Positions 17,677 to 25,295 of a stretch of DNA of 64,000 bases are shown here, one piece after another. The position numbers and the translations under genes are program-made. The DNA is from JALZKA01 sp963753385. Its GTDB lineage: Bacteria > Actinomycetota > Thermoleophilia > Solirubrobacterales > 70-9. A model generated the notes under the pieces. The model was not told the DNA's origin. It worked only from the letters and a program-made list of their open reading frames with translations, and ran no database searches. The DNA is taken from the NCBI GenBank assembly GCA_963753385.1, contig CAVWCC010000004.1, forward strand, positions 1 to 64,000. Reading direction: 5' to 3'. How positions within the stretch are numbered: the first letter of the stretch is position 1; every line of letters begins with the position of its first letter.

Positions 17677-17700
17677 GCCACGCCCACCTATGATCCGGCC

Positions 17701-18255
17701 GTGACCGACGAGGCCCGTCTCGAACAGACCGAGGCGGGCCTCGTCGCCGCGAGTCCGGGCTGGTTCGTCATGAACGCCCGCGACGCGCGCTGGATCAAGC
17801 GCGACCGCCGGGGGCACAACCTGCCGTTCACGGGTTGGACCGAGGAGGAGGCGGAGGGGCTGTTCCCGCAGCTCGGGATGGCGCTGATTCGCCTCGAGCC
17901 GGGTGAGCCGGTCGGGATGTACCACTGGGAGGCCGATCAGGAGGACTTCCTGGTGCTCGCCGGCGAGGCGCTTCTGGTCGTCGAGGGCGAGGAGCGGCCG
18001 CTGCGCCAGTGGGACTTCGTGCATTGCCCGCCCGGGACGAAGCACATCATCGTCGGCGCGGGGGAGGGGCCGTGTCTCGTCCTCGCGGCGGGTTCGCGCG
18101 AGCACATCGGCGAGCACTGCAACGGCGGCGACTATGTCGCCGACGACGTTGCCGCCCGTTACGGCGCCTCCCCCGAGGATCCCGAAGACCCGTATGCCCC
18201 GTTCGCCGAGAGCGAGCCGGCGCCCTACCGCGACGACTGGCTGCCGGGCGACTAG
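17701..18255 (+). CDS. Cupin-domain protein
   Basis: A 184-residue protein starting at GTG 17701. The cupin core has LGMALIRLEPGEPVGMYHWEADQEDFLVLAGEALLVVEGEERPL for motif 1 and WDFVHCPPGTKHIIVGAGEGPCLVL for motif 2. His, Glu and His residues are in the usual metal-binding places. The catalytic or sensory role cannot be named from sequence. A hairpin at 18258 follows the stop and the SOS-regulated dinB starts right after. Confidence 0.85.
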   Translation: MTDEARLEQTEAGLVAASPGWFVMNARDARWIKRDRRGHNLPFTGWTEEEAEGLFPQLGMALIRLEPGEPVGMYHWEADQEDFLVLAGEALLVVEGEERPLRQWDFVHCPPGTKHIIVGAGEGPCLVLAAGSREHIGEHCNGGDYVADDVAARYGASPEDPEDPYAPFAESEPAPYRDDWLPGD

Positions 18256-18257
18256 CT

Positions 18258-18280
18258 CGCATCCGTCTCCCTCGGATGCG
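18258..18280 (+). terminator. 8-bp perfect hairpin between cupin gene and dinB
   Basis: CGCATCCG (18258-18265) pairs perfectly with CGGATGCG (18273-18280) around a 7-base loop. It lies just past the cupin stop and overlaps the first two bases of the LexA box. There is no U-tract, so terminator function is only suggested. Confidence 0.45.
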
Positions 18281-18292
18281 AACATACGTTCG
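18279..18292. promoter_or_regulatory. LexA (SOS) box at dinB
   Basis: CGAACATACGTTCG is a perfect 14-base palindrome that matches the gram-positive SOS box CGAAC-N4-GTTCG. It ends on the first base of the dinB GTG, so bound LexA would cover the start of the gene and block transcription until DNA damage. Confidence 0.9.
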
Positions 18293-19480
18293 TGCCGCGC
18301 GAGGCCACGATCCTGCACGCCGACGCCGATGCATTCTTCGCCTCGGTCGAGCAGCGCGACGACCCGCGCCTCCGTGGCCGTCCGATCGCTGTCGGCCAGG
18401 GCGTCGTGATGGCCGCGAGCTACGAGGCCCGCGCGCACGGCGTCCGGGGCGGGATGGGCGGCAGCCGCGCGGTCCGCCTGTGTCCGGAGCTCCAGTTCGT
18501 TCCGCCCCGCTTCAGCGCCTACACCGAGGCGAGCCGGGCGCTCTTCGACGTGTTCCGCGAGACCGCCCCGGCGGTCGAGGGGCTCTCGCTCGAGGAGGCG
18601 TTCATGGACGTCGCCGGCCTGCGGCGGATCTCGGGCTCGCCCGAGGAGATCGCCAGGCGCCTGCGCCGCGAGGCCCGCGAGCGGGTCGGGCTGCCGGTCA
18701 CCGTCGGCGTCGCGCGGACCAAGGTTCTCGCGAAGATGGCCAGCCGGGCGGCGAAGCCCGATGGGCTGCTCGTCGTCGAGCCCGACCGGGAGGCGGAGTT
18801 CCTGCATCCGCTCCCGATCGAGACGCTCTGGGGCGTCGGGCCGGCCACCGCGGAGAAGCTCCACAGCCGCGGGATCCAGACCGTCGGGCAGGTCGCGACG
18901 CTGCCGGAGGCGGCGGTCGTCGAGATGCTCGGGCGCGCCGCCGGCCAGCACCTCCACGCCGTCGCGAACAACCGCGACCGCCGGCGGGTGCGAACCGGCC
19001 CGGGTCGGCGCTCGTTCGGATCGCAGTCGGCGTTCGGGCTACGGCGCCGCTCCCCCGACGAGCTCGACGCGATCCTGATCGCCCTCGTCGACCGCGTCAC
19101 CGGCCGGATGCGCAAGGCCGACCGGGCCGGGCGGACGGTCGTGCTGCGATTCCGGTTCGGCGACTACACGCGCGCCACCCGTTCGCGGACGCTCGCCCAC
19201 GCGACGTCGGCGAGCGGCCCCGTGCTCGCCGCGGCTCGGGGGCTGCTCGCGACCGCGATGCCGATGCTCCGACGGCGCGGTGTGACGATGGTTGGGCATC
19301 GCAGTCTCGAACCTCGCCCCGCGGGGCGCCGGGGTCCAGCTCGGCCTGCCGCTCGAGCGCCACGGCGGCCACGAGCTCGACGCCGCGCTCGATGAGATCC
19401 ACGAACTGTTCGGGATCAACGCCGTCCGCCGCCCCGCACACCACAAAGCGCGCAACTGGCATCTACAGTCCGACGAGTGA
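18292..19480 (+). CDS. dinB: DNA polymerase IV (Y family), 3' frameshift as sequenced
   Basis: A translesion polymerase of about 396 residues. ILHADADAFFASVEQRDDPRLRGRP holds the first catalytic Asp residues. SYEARAHGVRGGM and GLSLEEAFMDVAG (second acidic site) follow, and TVGVARTKVLAKMAS plus LWGVGPATAEKLHSRGI are the palm and thumb helix-hairpin-helix. The little-finger domain runs into a frame change at GGG 19294-19296. Removing one G gives GIAVSNLAPRGAGVQLGLPLE and a stop at 19480. The palindromic LexA box on its start indicates SOS control. The stop overlaps the GTG of the next hydrolase gene. Confidence 0.9.
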
Positions 19481-20082
19481 CCACCGTCGAGATCGAGACT
19501 CCGCACGGGCCTGCGCGCGCGTTGGTTGACGCGGCGCCAGGGGCGACCGCGGCGCTTGTGATGGGCCATGGTGCCGGTGGCGGGGTGGAGTCGAAGGACA
19601 TCCAGACCACGAGGGACGTGGCGCTCGCCGCCGGGTTCAACGTGGCCCTCGTCGAGCAGCCCTATCGCGTTGCCGGCCGCCGCTCGCCCGCCCCGGCGAA
19701 GCAGCTCGACACCGCATGGACGGCGGTCGTCGAGCACCTGACGGCGGGCGAGCTCGAGGGGCTCGACCTGATCGCGGGCGGCCGCTCGCTCGGCGCCCGG
19801 GTGGCGTGCCGGACGGCCGCGGCGCTCGGCGCGGTCGCGGTCCTCTGCCTCGCCTTCCCCCTCCAGCCGCCGCAGCGCAAGGGGAAGCCGCTCGCGCCCG
19901 ACCGCCTCGGCGAGCTCGACGCCGTGTCGGTGCCGACGCTGGTCGTGCAGGGCGAGAGCGACCAGTTCGGGATCCCGCCGGAGGGGCCGGGACGGAAGGT
20001 CGTGCTGGTGCCCGGCTCCCACACGCTGCGCCAGATGGACCCGATCGCCGACGCGGTGCGCGACTGGCTTGCGAACCGATGA
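19477..20082 (+). CDS. Alpha/beta hydrolase (KANL3/Tex30-like)
   Basis: A 201-residue compact alpha/beta hydrolase starting at GTG 19477. GATAALVMGHGAGGGVESKD is the oxyanion-hole region and GGRSLGARVACRTAAAL the nucleophile elbow (Ser in GRSLG). VPTLVVQGESDQFGIP carries the acidic residue and VPGSHTLRQMD the catalytic His. The family includes TEX30 and KANSL3-related proteins of unknown bacterial substrate. It overlaps the dinB stop by four bases and so may be co-transcribed under SOS control. Confidence 0.85.
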   Translation: MTTVEIETPHGPARALVDAAPGATAALVMGHGAGGGVESKDIQTTRDVALAAGFNVALVEQPYRVAGRRSPAPAKQLDTAWTAVVEHLTAGELEGLDLIAGGRSLGARVACRTAAALGAVAVLCLAFPLQPPQRKGKPLAPDRLGELDAVSVPTLVVQGESDQFGIPPEGPGRKVVLVPGSHTLRQMDPIADAVRDWLANR

Positions 20083-20133
20083 ATTCAGTGGCCCCACCGT
20101 GTCTTACTGGTGAACACGAAAGAGGAGGAACAC

Positions 20134-20514
20134 ATGCTCAAGGACACGAAGGCCTTCAGCGGCTACTCGGTGAACGACCTCGAGGCCGCGAAGCGCTTCT
20201 ACGGCGAGACCCTCGGAGTCGAGCTCTCGGAGAACCCCGCCGGGCTCGGGCTCGATCTGGCCGGCGGCCAGCGGGTGTTCATGTATCCGAAGGACGACCA
20301 TGAGCCGGCCTCGTTCACGGTCCTGAACTTCCAGGTCGAGGACGTCGCGGCGACGGTCGACGCCCTGACCGAGCGCGGGGTCGAGTTCGAGCGCTACGAG
20401 GGGACGCCGATCGAAACCGACGAGAAGGGCGTCTTCCGCGGCGAGGGCCCGCTGATCGCCTGGTTCAAGGATCCGGCCGGCAACGTGATCTCGGTGATCG
20501 ACGTCAACGCCTGA
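20134..20514 (+). CDS. VOC (glyoxalase/bleomycin-resistance) superfamily protein
   Basis: A 126-residue single-domain VOC protein. The start at 20134 follows an AGAGGAGG ribosome-binding site, so the in-frame GTG at 20110 is less likely. AFSGYSVNDLEAAKRFYGETLGVEL opens the first beta-alpha-beta-beta-beta unit and FTVLNFQVEDVAATVDALTERGVEF the second. It ends IAWFKDPAGNVISVID, as is typical. The ligand is unknown. Confidence 0.85.
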   Translation: MLKDTKAFSGYSVNDLEAAKRFYGETLGVELSENPAGLGLDLAGGQRVFMYPKDDHEPASFTVLNFQVEDVAATVDALTERGVEFERYEGTPIETDEKGVFRGEGPLIAWFKDPAGNVISVIDVNA

Positions 20515-20519
20515 GCCCG

Positions 20520-21274
20520 TTGCTGGACGACCTCTACCGCGAACATCCGAGCGAGTTCGTCGCCGCCCGCGACGAGCTGGCAAAGGCGCTGCGCGCGGAC
20601 GGCGAGCGCGATGAGGCCGATCGAGTCAAGAAGCTGCGGCGGCCGTCGGCGGCCGCCTGGCTCTTGAACCACGTCGCGCTCGCCAAGCCGAAGGTGCTGA
20701 AGGAGCTTTCGCGAAGGCCAGCAGCGACCTCGAGAAGGCCCAGGCGCGGGCACTCGAGGGCAAGGACGAGGGCGCAACGAAGTGGCGCGCGGCGGCCGCG
20801 CGCGAGCGCGAGGCGGCCGAGGCCGTGATCGACGCCGCCGAGAAGGGCGCCCGCGACGCGGGCCATCCGGCGACGAAGCCGGCGCTCGACCTGGTCGACG
20901 GCACCCTCCGCGCGGCGGCGGCCGACCCGGAGCTGCGCGAGCGGGTCGTCGCCGGCAGGCTCGAGCGCGAGCAGTCGGGAGCGACGATCGGCGCGGCGGG
21001 GCTCGTCGCGCCGCCCGCCTCAGGCAAGCGAACGAGCCCGGCCAGGGAGCGCGACTCGGCCCGCAAGCGCCAGGTGGCGCAGGCGGCGCGCGAGGTGAAT
21101 CGCCTCGAGCGCCTGGTCACCCAGGCGGAGGCGCGCGAGGCGCGCCGTCAGGCCGTGGTCGAGACCACGGCCGAGACGCTCCGTCGCGAGAAGGCCGACT
21201 TGGCGGCGGCGAAGAAGGAGACCACGGGCCTCCGGCGGGAGCTCAAGGCAGCGCAGAAGCGCGCCAAGAAGTGA
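20520..21274 (+). CDS. Hypothetical Ala/Arg/Lys-rich helical protein, frameshifted as sequenced
   Basis: It probably starts at TTG 20520 (LDDLYREHPSEFVAARDELAKAL). The first frame is interrupted at the TTT run 20707-20709. Adding one T gives ELFAKASSDLEKAQARALEGKDEG and leads into the frame ending RRELKAAQKRAKK at 21274. The restored protein of about 250 residues is almost entirely helical and highly charged, with coiled-coil segments and a Lys-rich C-terminus that might bind nucleic acid. I recognise no family with confidence. Confidence 0.6.
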
Positions 21275-21277
21275 GGG

Positions 21278-21679
21278 CTACGGGCAGGTCTTCGCCCGGT
21301 AGAGGTCGATCTTGTAGTCGATCAGCTCGAGGTTTCGCTGGACCTCGGCGAGGCGCTCGAGCACGTCCGCTCGGTGGGCCTCCAGCAGCTCCAGGCGTGC
21401 CTGCTCGTTGCCGTCACCGTCGCGAACGAGCTCCGCGTACTCGCGGACCCGCCGGATCGGCATGCCGGTTGCCCGAAGCTTGGTGCAGACGACGAGCCAC
21501 TCGACGTCGCGCTCGTTGAAGCGGCGGTGGCCCGAGCCGTTGCGCTCAATCGGGGCGAGCAGGCCGGCGCGCTCGTAATAGCGCACGGTGTGGGCGCTGA
21601 GGCCGGCAGCCTCGGCGGCCCCGGCGATCGTCAGCTCGGTGGTGGTCTCGGTCGGGGTGGGGGCTGTCGCTGTGGCCAT
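21278..21679 (-). CDS. MerR-family transcriptional regulator
   Basis: A 133-residue regulator. The helix-turn-helix is LTIAGAAEAAGLSAHTVRYYERAGLLAPIERNGSGHRRF, followed by the MerR wing and a long dimerisation helix with VRDGDGNEQARLELLEAHRADVLERL. The C-terminus ends YRAKTCP without a metal-binding loop, as in MerR proteins that control oxidoreductases. Its own promoter, with a 19-bp spacer, reads back from the shared operator region, and the predicted transcript starts at or next to the ATG, so it may be leaderless. It is divergent from the aldo/keto reductase. Confidence 0.9.
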   Translation of the reverse strand: MATATAPTPTETTTELTIAGAAEAAGLSAHTVRYYERAGLLAPIERNGSGHRRFNERDVEWLVVCTKLRATGMPIRRVREYAELVRDGDGNEQARLELLEAHRADVLERLAEVQRNLELIDYKIDLYRAKTCP

Positions 21680-21685
21680 ATCAGC

Positions 21686-21716
21686 AGGGTAGAAGTTAGA
21701 GCGCGCTCGAAGTCAA
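21686..21716 (-). promoter_or_regulatory. MerR-type promoter for merR gene (19-bp spacer)
   Basis: On the minus strand TTGACT (21716-21711) and TACCCT (21691-21686) are separated by 19 bases that contain the palindromic core GAGCGCGCTC. The overlong spacer with a dyad in it is diagnostic of MerR-family control. The expected start point is at about 21679, the first base of the coding region. Confidence 0.7.
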
Positions 21717-21737
21717 GGAGATGTGGCCGGGAACGCC

Positions 21738-21768
21738 TTGACTTAGAGCGCGCTTCAACGCCTACCGT
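21738..21768 (+). promoter_or_regulatory. MerR-type promoter for aldo/keto reductase (19-bp spacer)
   Basis: TTGACT (21738-21743) and TACCGT (21763-21768) are 19 bases apart. The spacer carries TTAGAGCGCGCTTCAA (21743-21758), nearly identical to TTAGAGCGCGCTCGAA at 21696-21711 in the divergent promoter. It is therefore a likely target of the adjacent MerR protein. Confidence 0.7.
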
Positions 21769-21805
21769 GGGTGGCGACCCCCGAAAGCACGAAAAGGAGC
21801 GAGCA

Positions 21806-22802
21806 ATGGACAGACGAAAGCTCGGAGCGGGCGGCCTCGAGGTCTCGCCCGAGGGCCTCGGCTGCATGGGAATGTCGGCCTTCTACGGCACGACCGACGA
21901 GGGCGAGGCGATCGCCACGATCCACCGGGCGCACGAGCTCGGCGTCGACTTCCTCGACACCGCCCAGCTGTACGGGCCACTCACCAACGAGGAGCTCGTC
22001 GGGCGCGCGGTCAAGGGCAACCGCGATGAGTACGTGATCGCGACCAAGTTCTCGCGGCGGATGGACAACGCCGTTCCCGGCGACATGTCGACCGTCGGGC
22101 CGCAGGACGGCTCGGCCGAGTGGGTCCGCGCCTCGATCGAGGGCTCGCTCGAGCGCCTCGGCACCGACCACGTCGACCTCTACTACCAGCATCGCGTCGA
22201 CCCGAACGTCCCGATCGAGGACACGGTCGGGGCGATGGCGGAACTGGTCGCCGAGGGCAAGGTCCGCCACATCGGCCTGAGCGAGGCGTCGGCGGAGACG
22301 ATCCGCCGGGCGAACGCCGTGCACCCGATCGCCGCGGTCCAGACCGAGTTCTCGCTGTGGACCCGCGACCTCGAGGACTTGATCCTGCCGACGATGCGCG
22401 AGCTCGGGATCGGGCTCGTCGCCTACTCGCCGCTGGGTCGCGGATTCCTCTCGGGCCGCTTCCGCGGGCCGCAGGACCTCGACGAGAACGACTGGCGGCG
22501 CCAGGGGCCCCGGTTCAACGGCGAGAACCTCGAGCGCAACCTCGAGCTCGTGGCGAAGGTCGAGGAGCTCGCCGCGGAGAAGGGCTGCACCCCCGGCCAG
22601 CTCGCCCTCGCCTGGGTGATGGCCCAGGGCGAGGACGTCGTGCCGATCCCGGGCACCAAGCGGCGCACGTACCTCGAGGAGAACGCTCGCCGCGACCGAG
22701 GTCGAGTTGACCACCGATGACCTGGCCCGGATCGATGCCGAGCTGCCAGAGGCCGCGGGCGAGCGCTACGACGAAGAGGGGATGCGCGCGGTCAACGTCT
22801 AG
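21806..22802 (+). CDS. Aldo/keto reductase, 3' frameshift as sequenced
   Basis: An NADPH-dependent reductase of about 331 residues. MDRRKLGAGGLEVSPEGLGCMGMS opens the barrel. FLDTAQLYGPLTNEELVGRAV carries the catalytic Asp and Tyr, YVIATKFS the Lys, and LYYQHRVDPNVPIEDTVGAM the His. The NADP site is VVPIPGTKRRTYLEEN. The frame then breaks at about 22684-22690, and one base less restores AATEVELTTDDLARIDAELP to a stop at 22802. AAAAGGAG precedes the ATG. It is driven by a MerR-type promoter, so it is probably induced by reactive carbonyls, oxidants or quinones. Confidence 0.88.
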
Positions 22803-22985
22803 TAATCGACCCGTAGTAGTTCCGGGCGGGATGGGCCGGCGAAGCCGGAGTTTCCGGCGTGCCGCCCGGCGCAGCCGCCCGGGGCAGCGGTAATAATGTC
22901 CGCGTAAGGACGCCTTGGAACCTAGATCGTTGCTCTTCGCCGAAGACGCGGAGCGTTGTCGGCGACGGGGACGAGGAGGGCCTGG
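22803..22985 (+). other. GC-rich intergenic region with nested hairpins upstream of STAS gene
   Basis: A 183-base gap. It contains GCCGGCGAAGCCGG followed by TTTCCGGC, GCCGCCCGGCGCAGCCGCCC, and GCGGTAATAATGTCCGC followed by GTCCGCGTAAGGAC. Several of these can fold as alternative stems. I could not match it to a known riboswitch class. It may hold a terminator for the reductase gene and a leader for the STAS gene. Confidence 0.35.
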
Positions 22986-23372
22986 ATGGCTGAAATCGAG
23001 CGTGTGATGCTCGGCGACGACGTCGTCGCCGTGATGATCAGCGGAGAGATGGACATGGCCGACGAGTCTCGCGCGGACCTGGCGATCGACTTCGTCATCG
23101 GCCTCGAATCCCGCGGCGCCCTGCTCGACCTCACCCGATGCGGCTTCATCGACGTGGCCGGGCTGCGGCTGCTGCTCAACGCCAGCGAGCGCATGGTGCG
23201 CGCGGGCATTCGGGTCGCCGTCGCCGGTCCGGCCCCTCCAGGGATGCGCCGAGTCTTCGACCTGACGGGCGTCTCGTCCGAGCTCGCGATGTTCGACAAC
23301 CGCGACCAGGCGATCGCGGCGCTGATGGCGGGTTCCCCGAGCGTCAGGCGGGGAGCTCAGGCGGCAGGTTGA
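22986..23372 (+). CDS. STAS-domain (anti-sigma antagonist-like) protein
   Basis: A 128-residue single STAS domain. The start is ATG 22986 behind GAGGAGGG rather than the in-frame TTG at 22956. VAVMISGEMDMADESRADLAIDFVIG and GALLDLTRCGFIDVAGLRLLLNASERM follow the anti-anti-sigma fold. The position normally holding the phosphorylated Ser or Thr (FIDSTGL in RsbV) is Val-Ala here, so classical kinase switching is not possible. Its 3' end overlaps the convergent SigG-type sigma gene by 29 bases, suggesting a regulatory link between them. Confidence 0.85.
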   Translation: MAEIERVMLGDDVVAVMISGEMDMADESRADLAIDFVIGLESRGALLDLTRCGFIDVAGLRLLLNASERMVRAGIRVAVAGPAPPGMRRVFDLTGVSSELAMFDNRDQAIAALMAGSPSVRRGAQAAG

Positions 23373-24399
23373 ACCGCTCGTACCCTTGCGGGTCGATGAA
23401 GGCGGTCACGTCGGCGATCCTGTCGCCGCGCAGGGTGAGGACGTCCACGCAGAAGTACTTGTAGGCGCCGGCGTCCTCCTCCCACATGTAGCAGCCGACT
23501 GCGGCCTGGCCGTTCGCGTGGGTCGGGATGTGGCGCCAGCGCTCCGGCAGCGGGCCCAGCGTGAGGAAGCCTCGCACGGCATCGAGCCCGCGGTACCAGT
23601 TCGTGAGCGGGGGCATCGACCAGGTCGCGTCCTCGGTGAGGAGCGCGATCACCTGCTCGACGTCGCCGCTCTCGAGCGCGTTCGAGTAGCTCTCGACCAG
23701 CTCCCGGAGCCGCTCGTCGCCGAGCGCGCGCAGCGTCTCCTGCTGGCTCTCGTCGGGGAGCTTCTCCTCGACCGTCTTGCGGGCGCGCTGGAGGGCGCTG
23801 TTGACCGCGGGGACCGACGTGTCCAGCGTGTCAGCGACCTCCTGGGCCGAAAAGCCGAGGACCGCGCGGAGGATCAGCACCGCGCGCTGGTTCGCCGGCA
23901 GGTGCTGCAGCGCGGCGACGAACGCAAGCTCGACGCTCTCGCGCTGCTCGTAGGTGGCCTCCGGGCCGGCGAGGCCGTCGGCCAGCTCCATGTGCTCGTC
24001 GGCGTAGGGCTCGACCCACACCGACTCGACGATCGGCGCGCCCTCGCTGGGCTTCGCGGCGCGGATATGGGGGTCGGCCTGCGGCCCGTAGTCGATCGGC
24101 AGCACGCGCTTCGGCCGGCGCTCGATCTGGTTCAGGCAGGTGTTGGTGGAGATCGTGTAGAGCCAGGAGCGCAGCGAGCTGCGGCCCTCGAAGCGGGGGA
24201 GGCCCTTCCAGGCGCGGAGCATCGCCTCCTGGATGGCGTCCTCGGCGTCCTGGACCGAGCCGAGCATGCGATAGCAGTGGGCGTGAAGCTCGCCGCGCCG
24301 CGGCTCGACGAGCTGCGAGAACGCCTGCTCATCGCCGTCCCGTGCGGCTGCGAGCAGCTCGCGCTCGCGCACGGGAATCGCCTGTGCCGGGGAACCCAT
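23344..24399 (-). CDS. ECF sigma factor with SnoaL-like C-terminal domain (SigG type)
   Basis: A 351-residue sigma factor of the TIGR02960/SigG-like group. Region 2 covers FSQLVEPRRGELHAHCYRMLGSVQDAEDAIQEAMLRAWKGL and LYTISTNTCLNQIE. Region 4 covers LPANQRAVLILRAVLGFSAQEVADTLDTSVPAVNSALQRARKTVE. The C-terminal 120 residues form a SnoaL/NTF2-like domain (ALESGDVEQVIALLTEDATWSMPPLTNWYRG, then DRIADVTAFIDPQGYERFNLP) that modulates activity in this group without a classical anti-sigma factor. It converges on the STAS gene. The target genes are unknown. Confidence 0.92.
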   Translation of the reverse strand: MGSPAQAIPVRERELLAAARDGDEQAFSQLVEPRRGELHAHCYRMLGSVQDAEDAIQEAMLRAWKGLPRFEGRSSLRSWLYTISTNTCLNQIERRPKRVLPIDYGPQADPHIRAAKPSEGAPIVESVWVEPYADEHMELADGLAGPEATYEQRESVELAFVAALQHLPANQRAVLILRAVLGFSAQEVADTLDTSVPAVNSALQRARKTVEEKLPDESQQETLRALGDERLRELVESYSNALESGDVEQVIALLTEDATWSMPPLTNWYRGLDAVRGFLTLGPLPERWRHIPTHANGQAAVGCYMWEEDAGAYKYFCVDVLTLRGDRIADVTAFIDPQGYERFNLPPELPA

Positions 24400-24481
24400 C
24401 TCCTAGACAGTAGGACACCGCTTGCGACGAGAACTCATCGGTCGCGATGAGTTTTCTGCGCGCGCGGTGTCTCTACGGGTG

Positions 24482-24841
24482 ATGGCCATCACTCCCAAGC
24501 CCGTCGTCCACCTCGAGCTGCACACGGGGGACGCCACAGGGGCCACCTCGTTCTACGCCGAGCTCTGCGGTTGGCGATCCGAGCGCATCGTCCACGGGAG
24601 CCGTTCGTACACCGCGCTCGAGCTGGGCGGCGGCTTCGGCGGCGGCGGCATCGTCGAGTGCCCGGTTCACCAACCACTTTGGCTGCCCTACGTGGAGGTC
24701 GAGGACATCTCGGCGATCACCGAGCGCGCGCGGGATCTGGGCGCGGCGGTGCTGCTCGAGCCAAGGGAGGGCCCGGTCGGCCGGCGCAGCGTGATCACCA
24801 CCCCCGCCGGCGGCGACCTCGCGCTATGGGAGCCGAAGTAG
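24482..24841 (+). CDS. VOC superfamily protein
   Basis: A 119-residue VOC-fold protein starting at ATG 24482 (VHLELHTGDATGATSFYAELCGWRSERI). It continues with a Gly-rich strand GGGFGGGGIVECPV and the second unit LPYVEVEDISAITERARDLGAAVLLEPREGPVGRRSVITTPAGGDLALWEP. This form resembles the lyase-like VOC proteins annotated as glyoxalase-related. The ligand is unknown. Its stop is followed directly by the second hairpin repeat copy. Confidence 0.82.
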   Translation: MAITPKPVVHLELHTGDATGATSFYAELCGWRSERIVHGSRSYTALELGGGFGGGGIVECPVHQPLWLPYVEVEDISAITERARDLGAAVLLEPREGPVGRRSVITTPAGGDLALWEPK

Positions 24842-24842
24842 G

Positions 24843-24892
24843 GGCGATCGTCCCTCGCGGCGCCCTATACACCCCCGTGCGGGACGATCGTC
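24843..24892. repeat. Dispersed hairpin repeat, copy B (convergent intergenic)
   Basis: CGATCGTCCC (24845-24854) pairs perfectly with GGGACGATCG (24881-24890), extended by two more pairs. The loop carries GGCGCCCTATACACCCCC (24859-24876), the exact reverse complement of the 18-base core at 4089-4106. It fills the whole gap between the VOC stop and the DUF5519 stop. Preservation of both stem and loop in two places argues for a defined element rather than chance. Confidence 0.65.
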
Positions 24893-24893
24893 G

Positions 24894-25232
24894 CTACTCG
24901 GGCAGGCCGTGCGTCGCGATTGCGCGTTCGTAGTTCATGCGGAGCATTGCGATCGCGTCCTCGACGTCCGCCGCGCCTTCGATCCGGCGGGACGCGTAGC
25001 CGGGCTTGCCGGGGAAGACGGGGTGGTAGTCGATCCGTCCCTGGTCGAACAGCTCCTGCCAGACCTTCTTGGGGAAGCCGATGTGGAGCGCGTGGTCGCC
25101 GTGCAGGTGGCCGATCTCGCGCCGGCCGACCTTGAACGAGAACTCGCCGCGGCTGCCGGGCCCGGCGGTCACGCCCGGCCAGGAGGTGACCTCCTCGGTG
25201 ATTCGCTCGCTCGCCGTCTGCGTGGTTTCCAT
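24894..25232 (-). CDS. DUF5519 family protein
   Basis: A 112-residue protein. The start at 25232 (METTQTASERI) has AAGGAG 8 bases upstream. SWPGVTAGPGSRGEFSFKVGRREIGHLHGDHALHIGFPKKVWQEL, GRIDYHPVFPGKPGYASRRIEG and DVEDAIAMLRMNYERAIATHG are the DUF5519 pattern; the function is unknown. It is transcribed from a 19-bp-spacer promoter bearing a sox box, divergent from soxR, so it is very probably a SoxR target induced by redox-cycling compounds. Confidence 0.85.
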   Translation of the reverse strand: METTQTASERITEEVTSWPGVTAGPGSRGEFSFKVGRREIGHLHGDHALHIGFPKKVWQELFDQGRIDYHPVFPGKPGYASRRIEGAADVEDAIAMLRMNYERAIATHGLPE

Positions 25233-25252
25233 GCCGGTTTCTCCTTGCTTCG

Positions 25253-25281
25253 TTGACTCCTCCAAAGGTACAAGTTAAAGT
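25253..25281 (+). promoter_or_regulatory. Sigma-70-like promoter of soxR
   Basis: TTGACT (25253-25258) and TAAAGT (25276-25281) are separated by 17 bases. The -10 overlaps the sox box, and the predicted start at about 25288 leaves a leader of only some 7 bases before the soxR ATG. SoxR bound to the box would therefore repress its own gene. Confidence 0.55.
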
Positions 25282-25295
25282 GCACTTGAAGTCAA
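25265..25295 (-). promoter_or_regulatory. SoxR-dependent promoter with sox box (19-bp spacer)
   Basis: On the minus strand TTGACT (25295-25290) and TACCTT (25270-25265) are 19 bases apart. The spacer contains TCAAGTGCACTTTAA, close to the known sox box TCAAGTTAACTTGAG. This is the standard layout of a SoxR-activated promoter and points at the DUF5519 gene. Confidence 0.75.

Noticed and set aside
22803..22985. Known riboswitch upstream of the STAS gene
   Set aside because: I looked for cobalamin, TPP, SAM, glycine, c-di-GMP and ydaO-type conserved cores and found none that fit.
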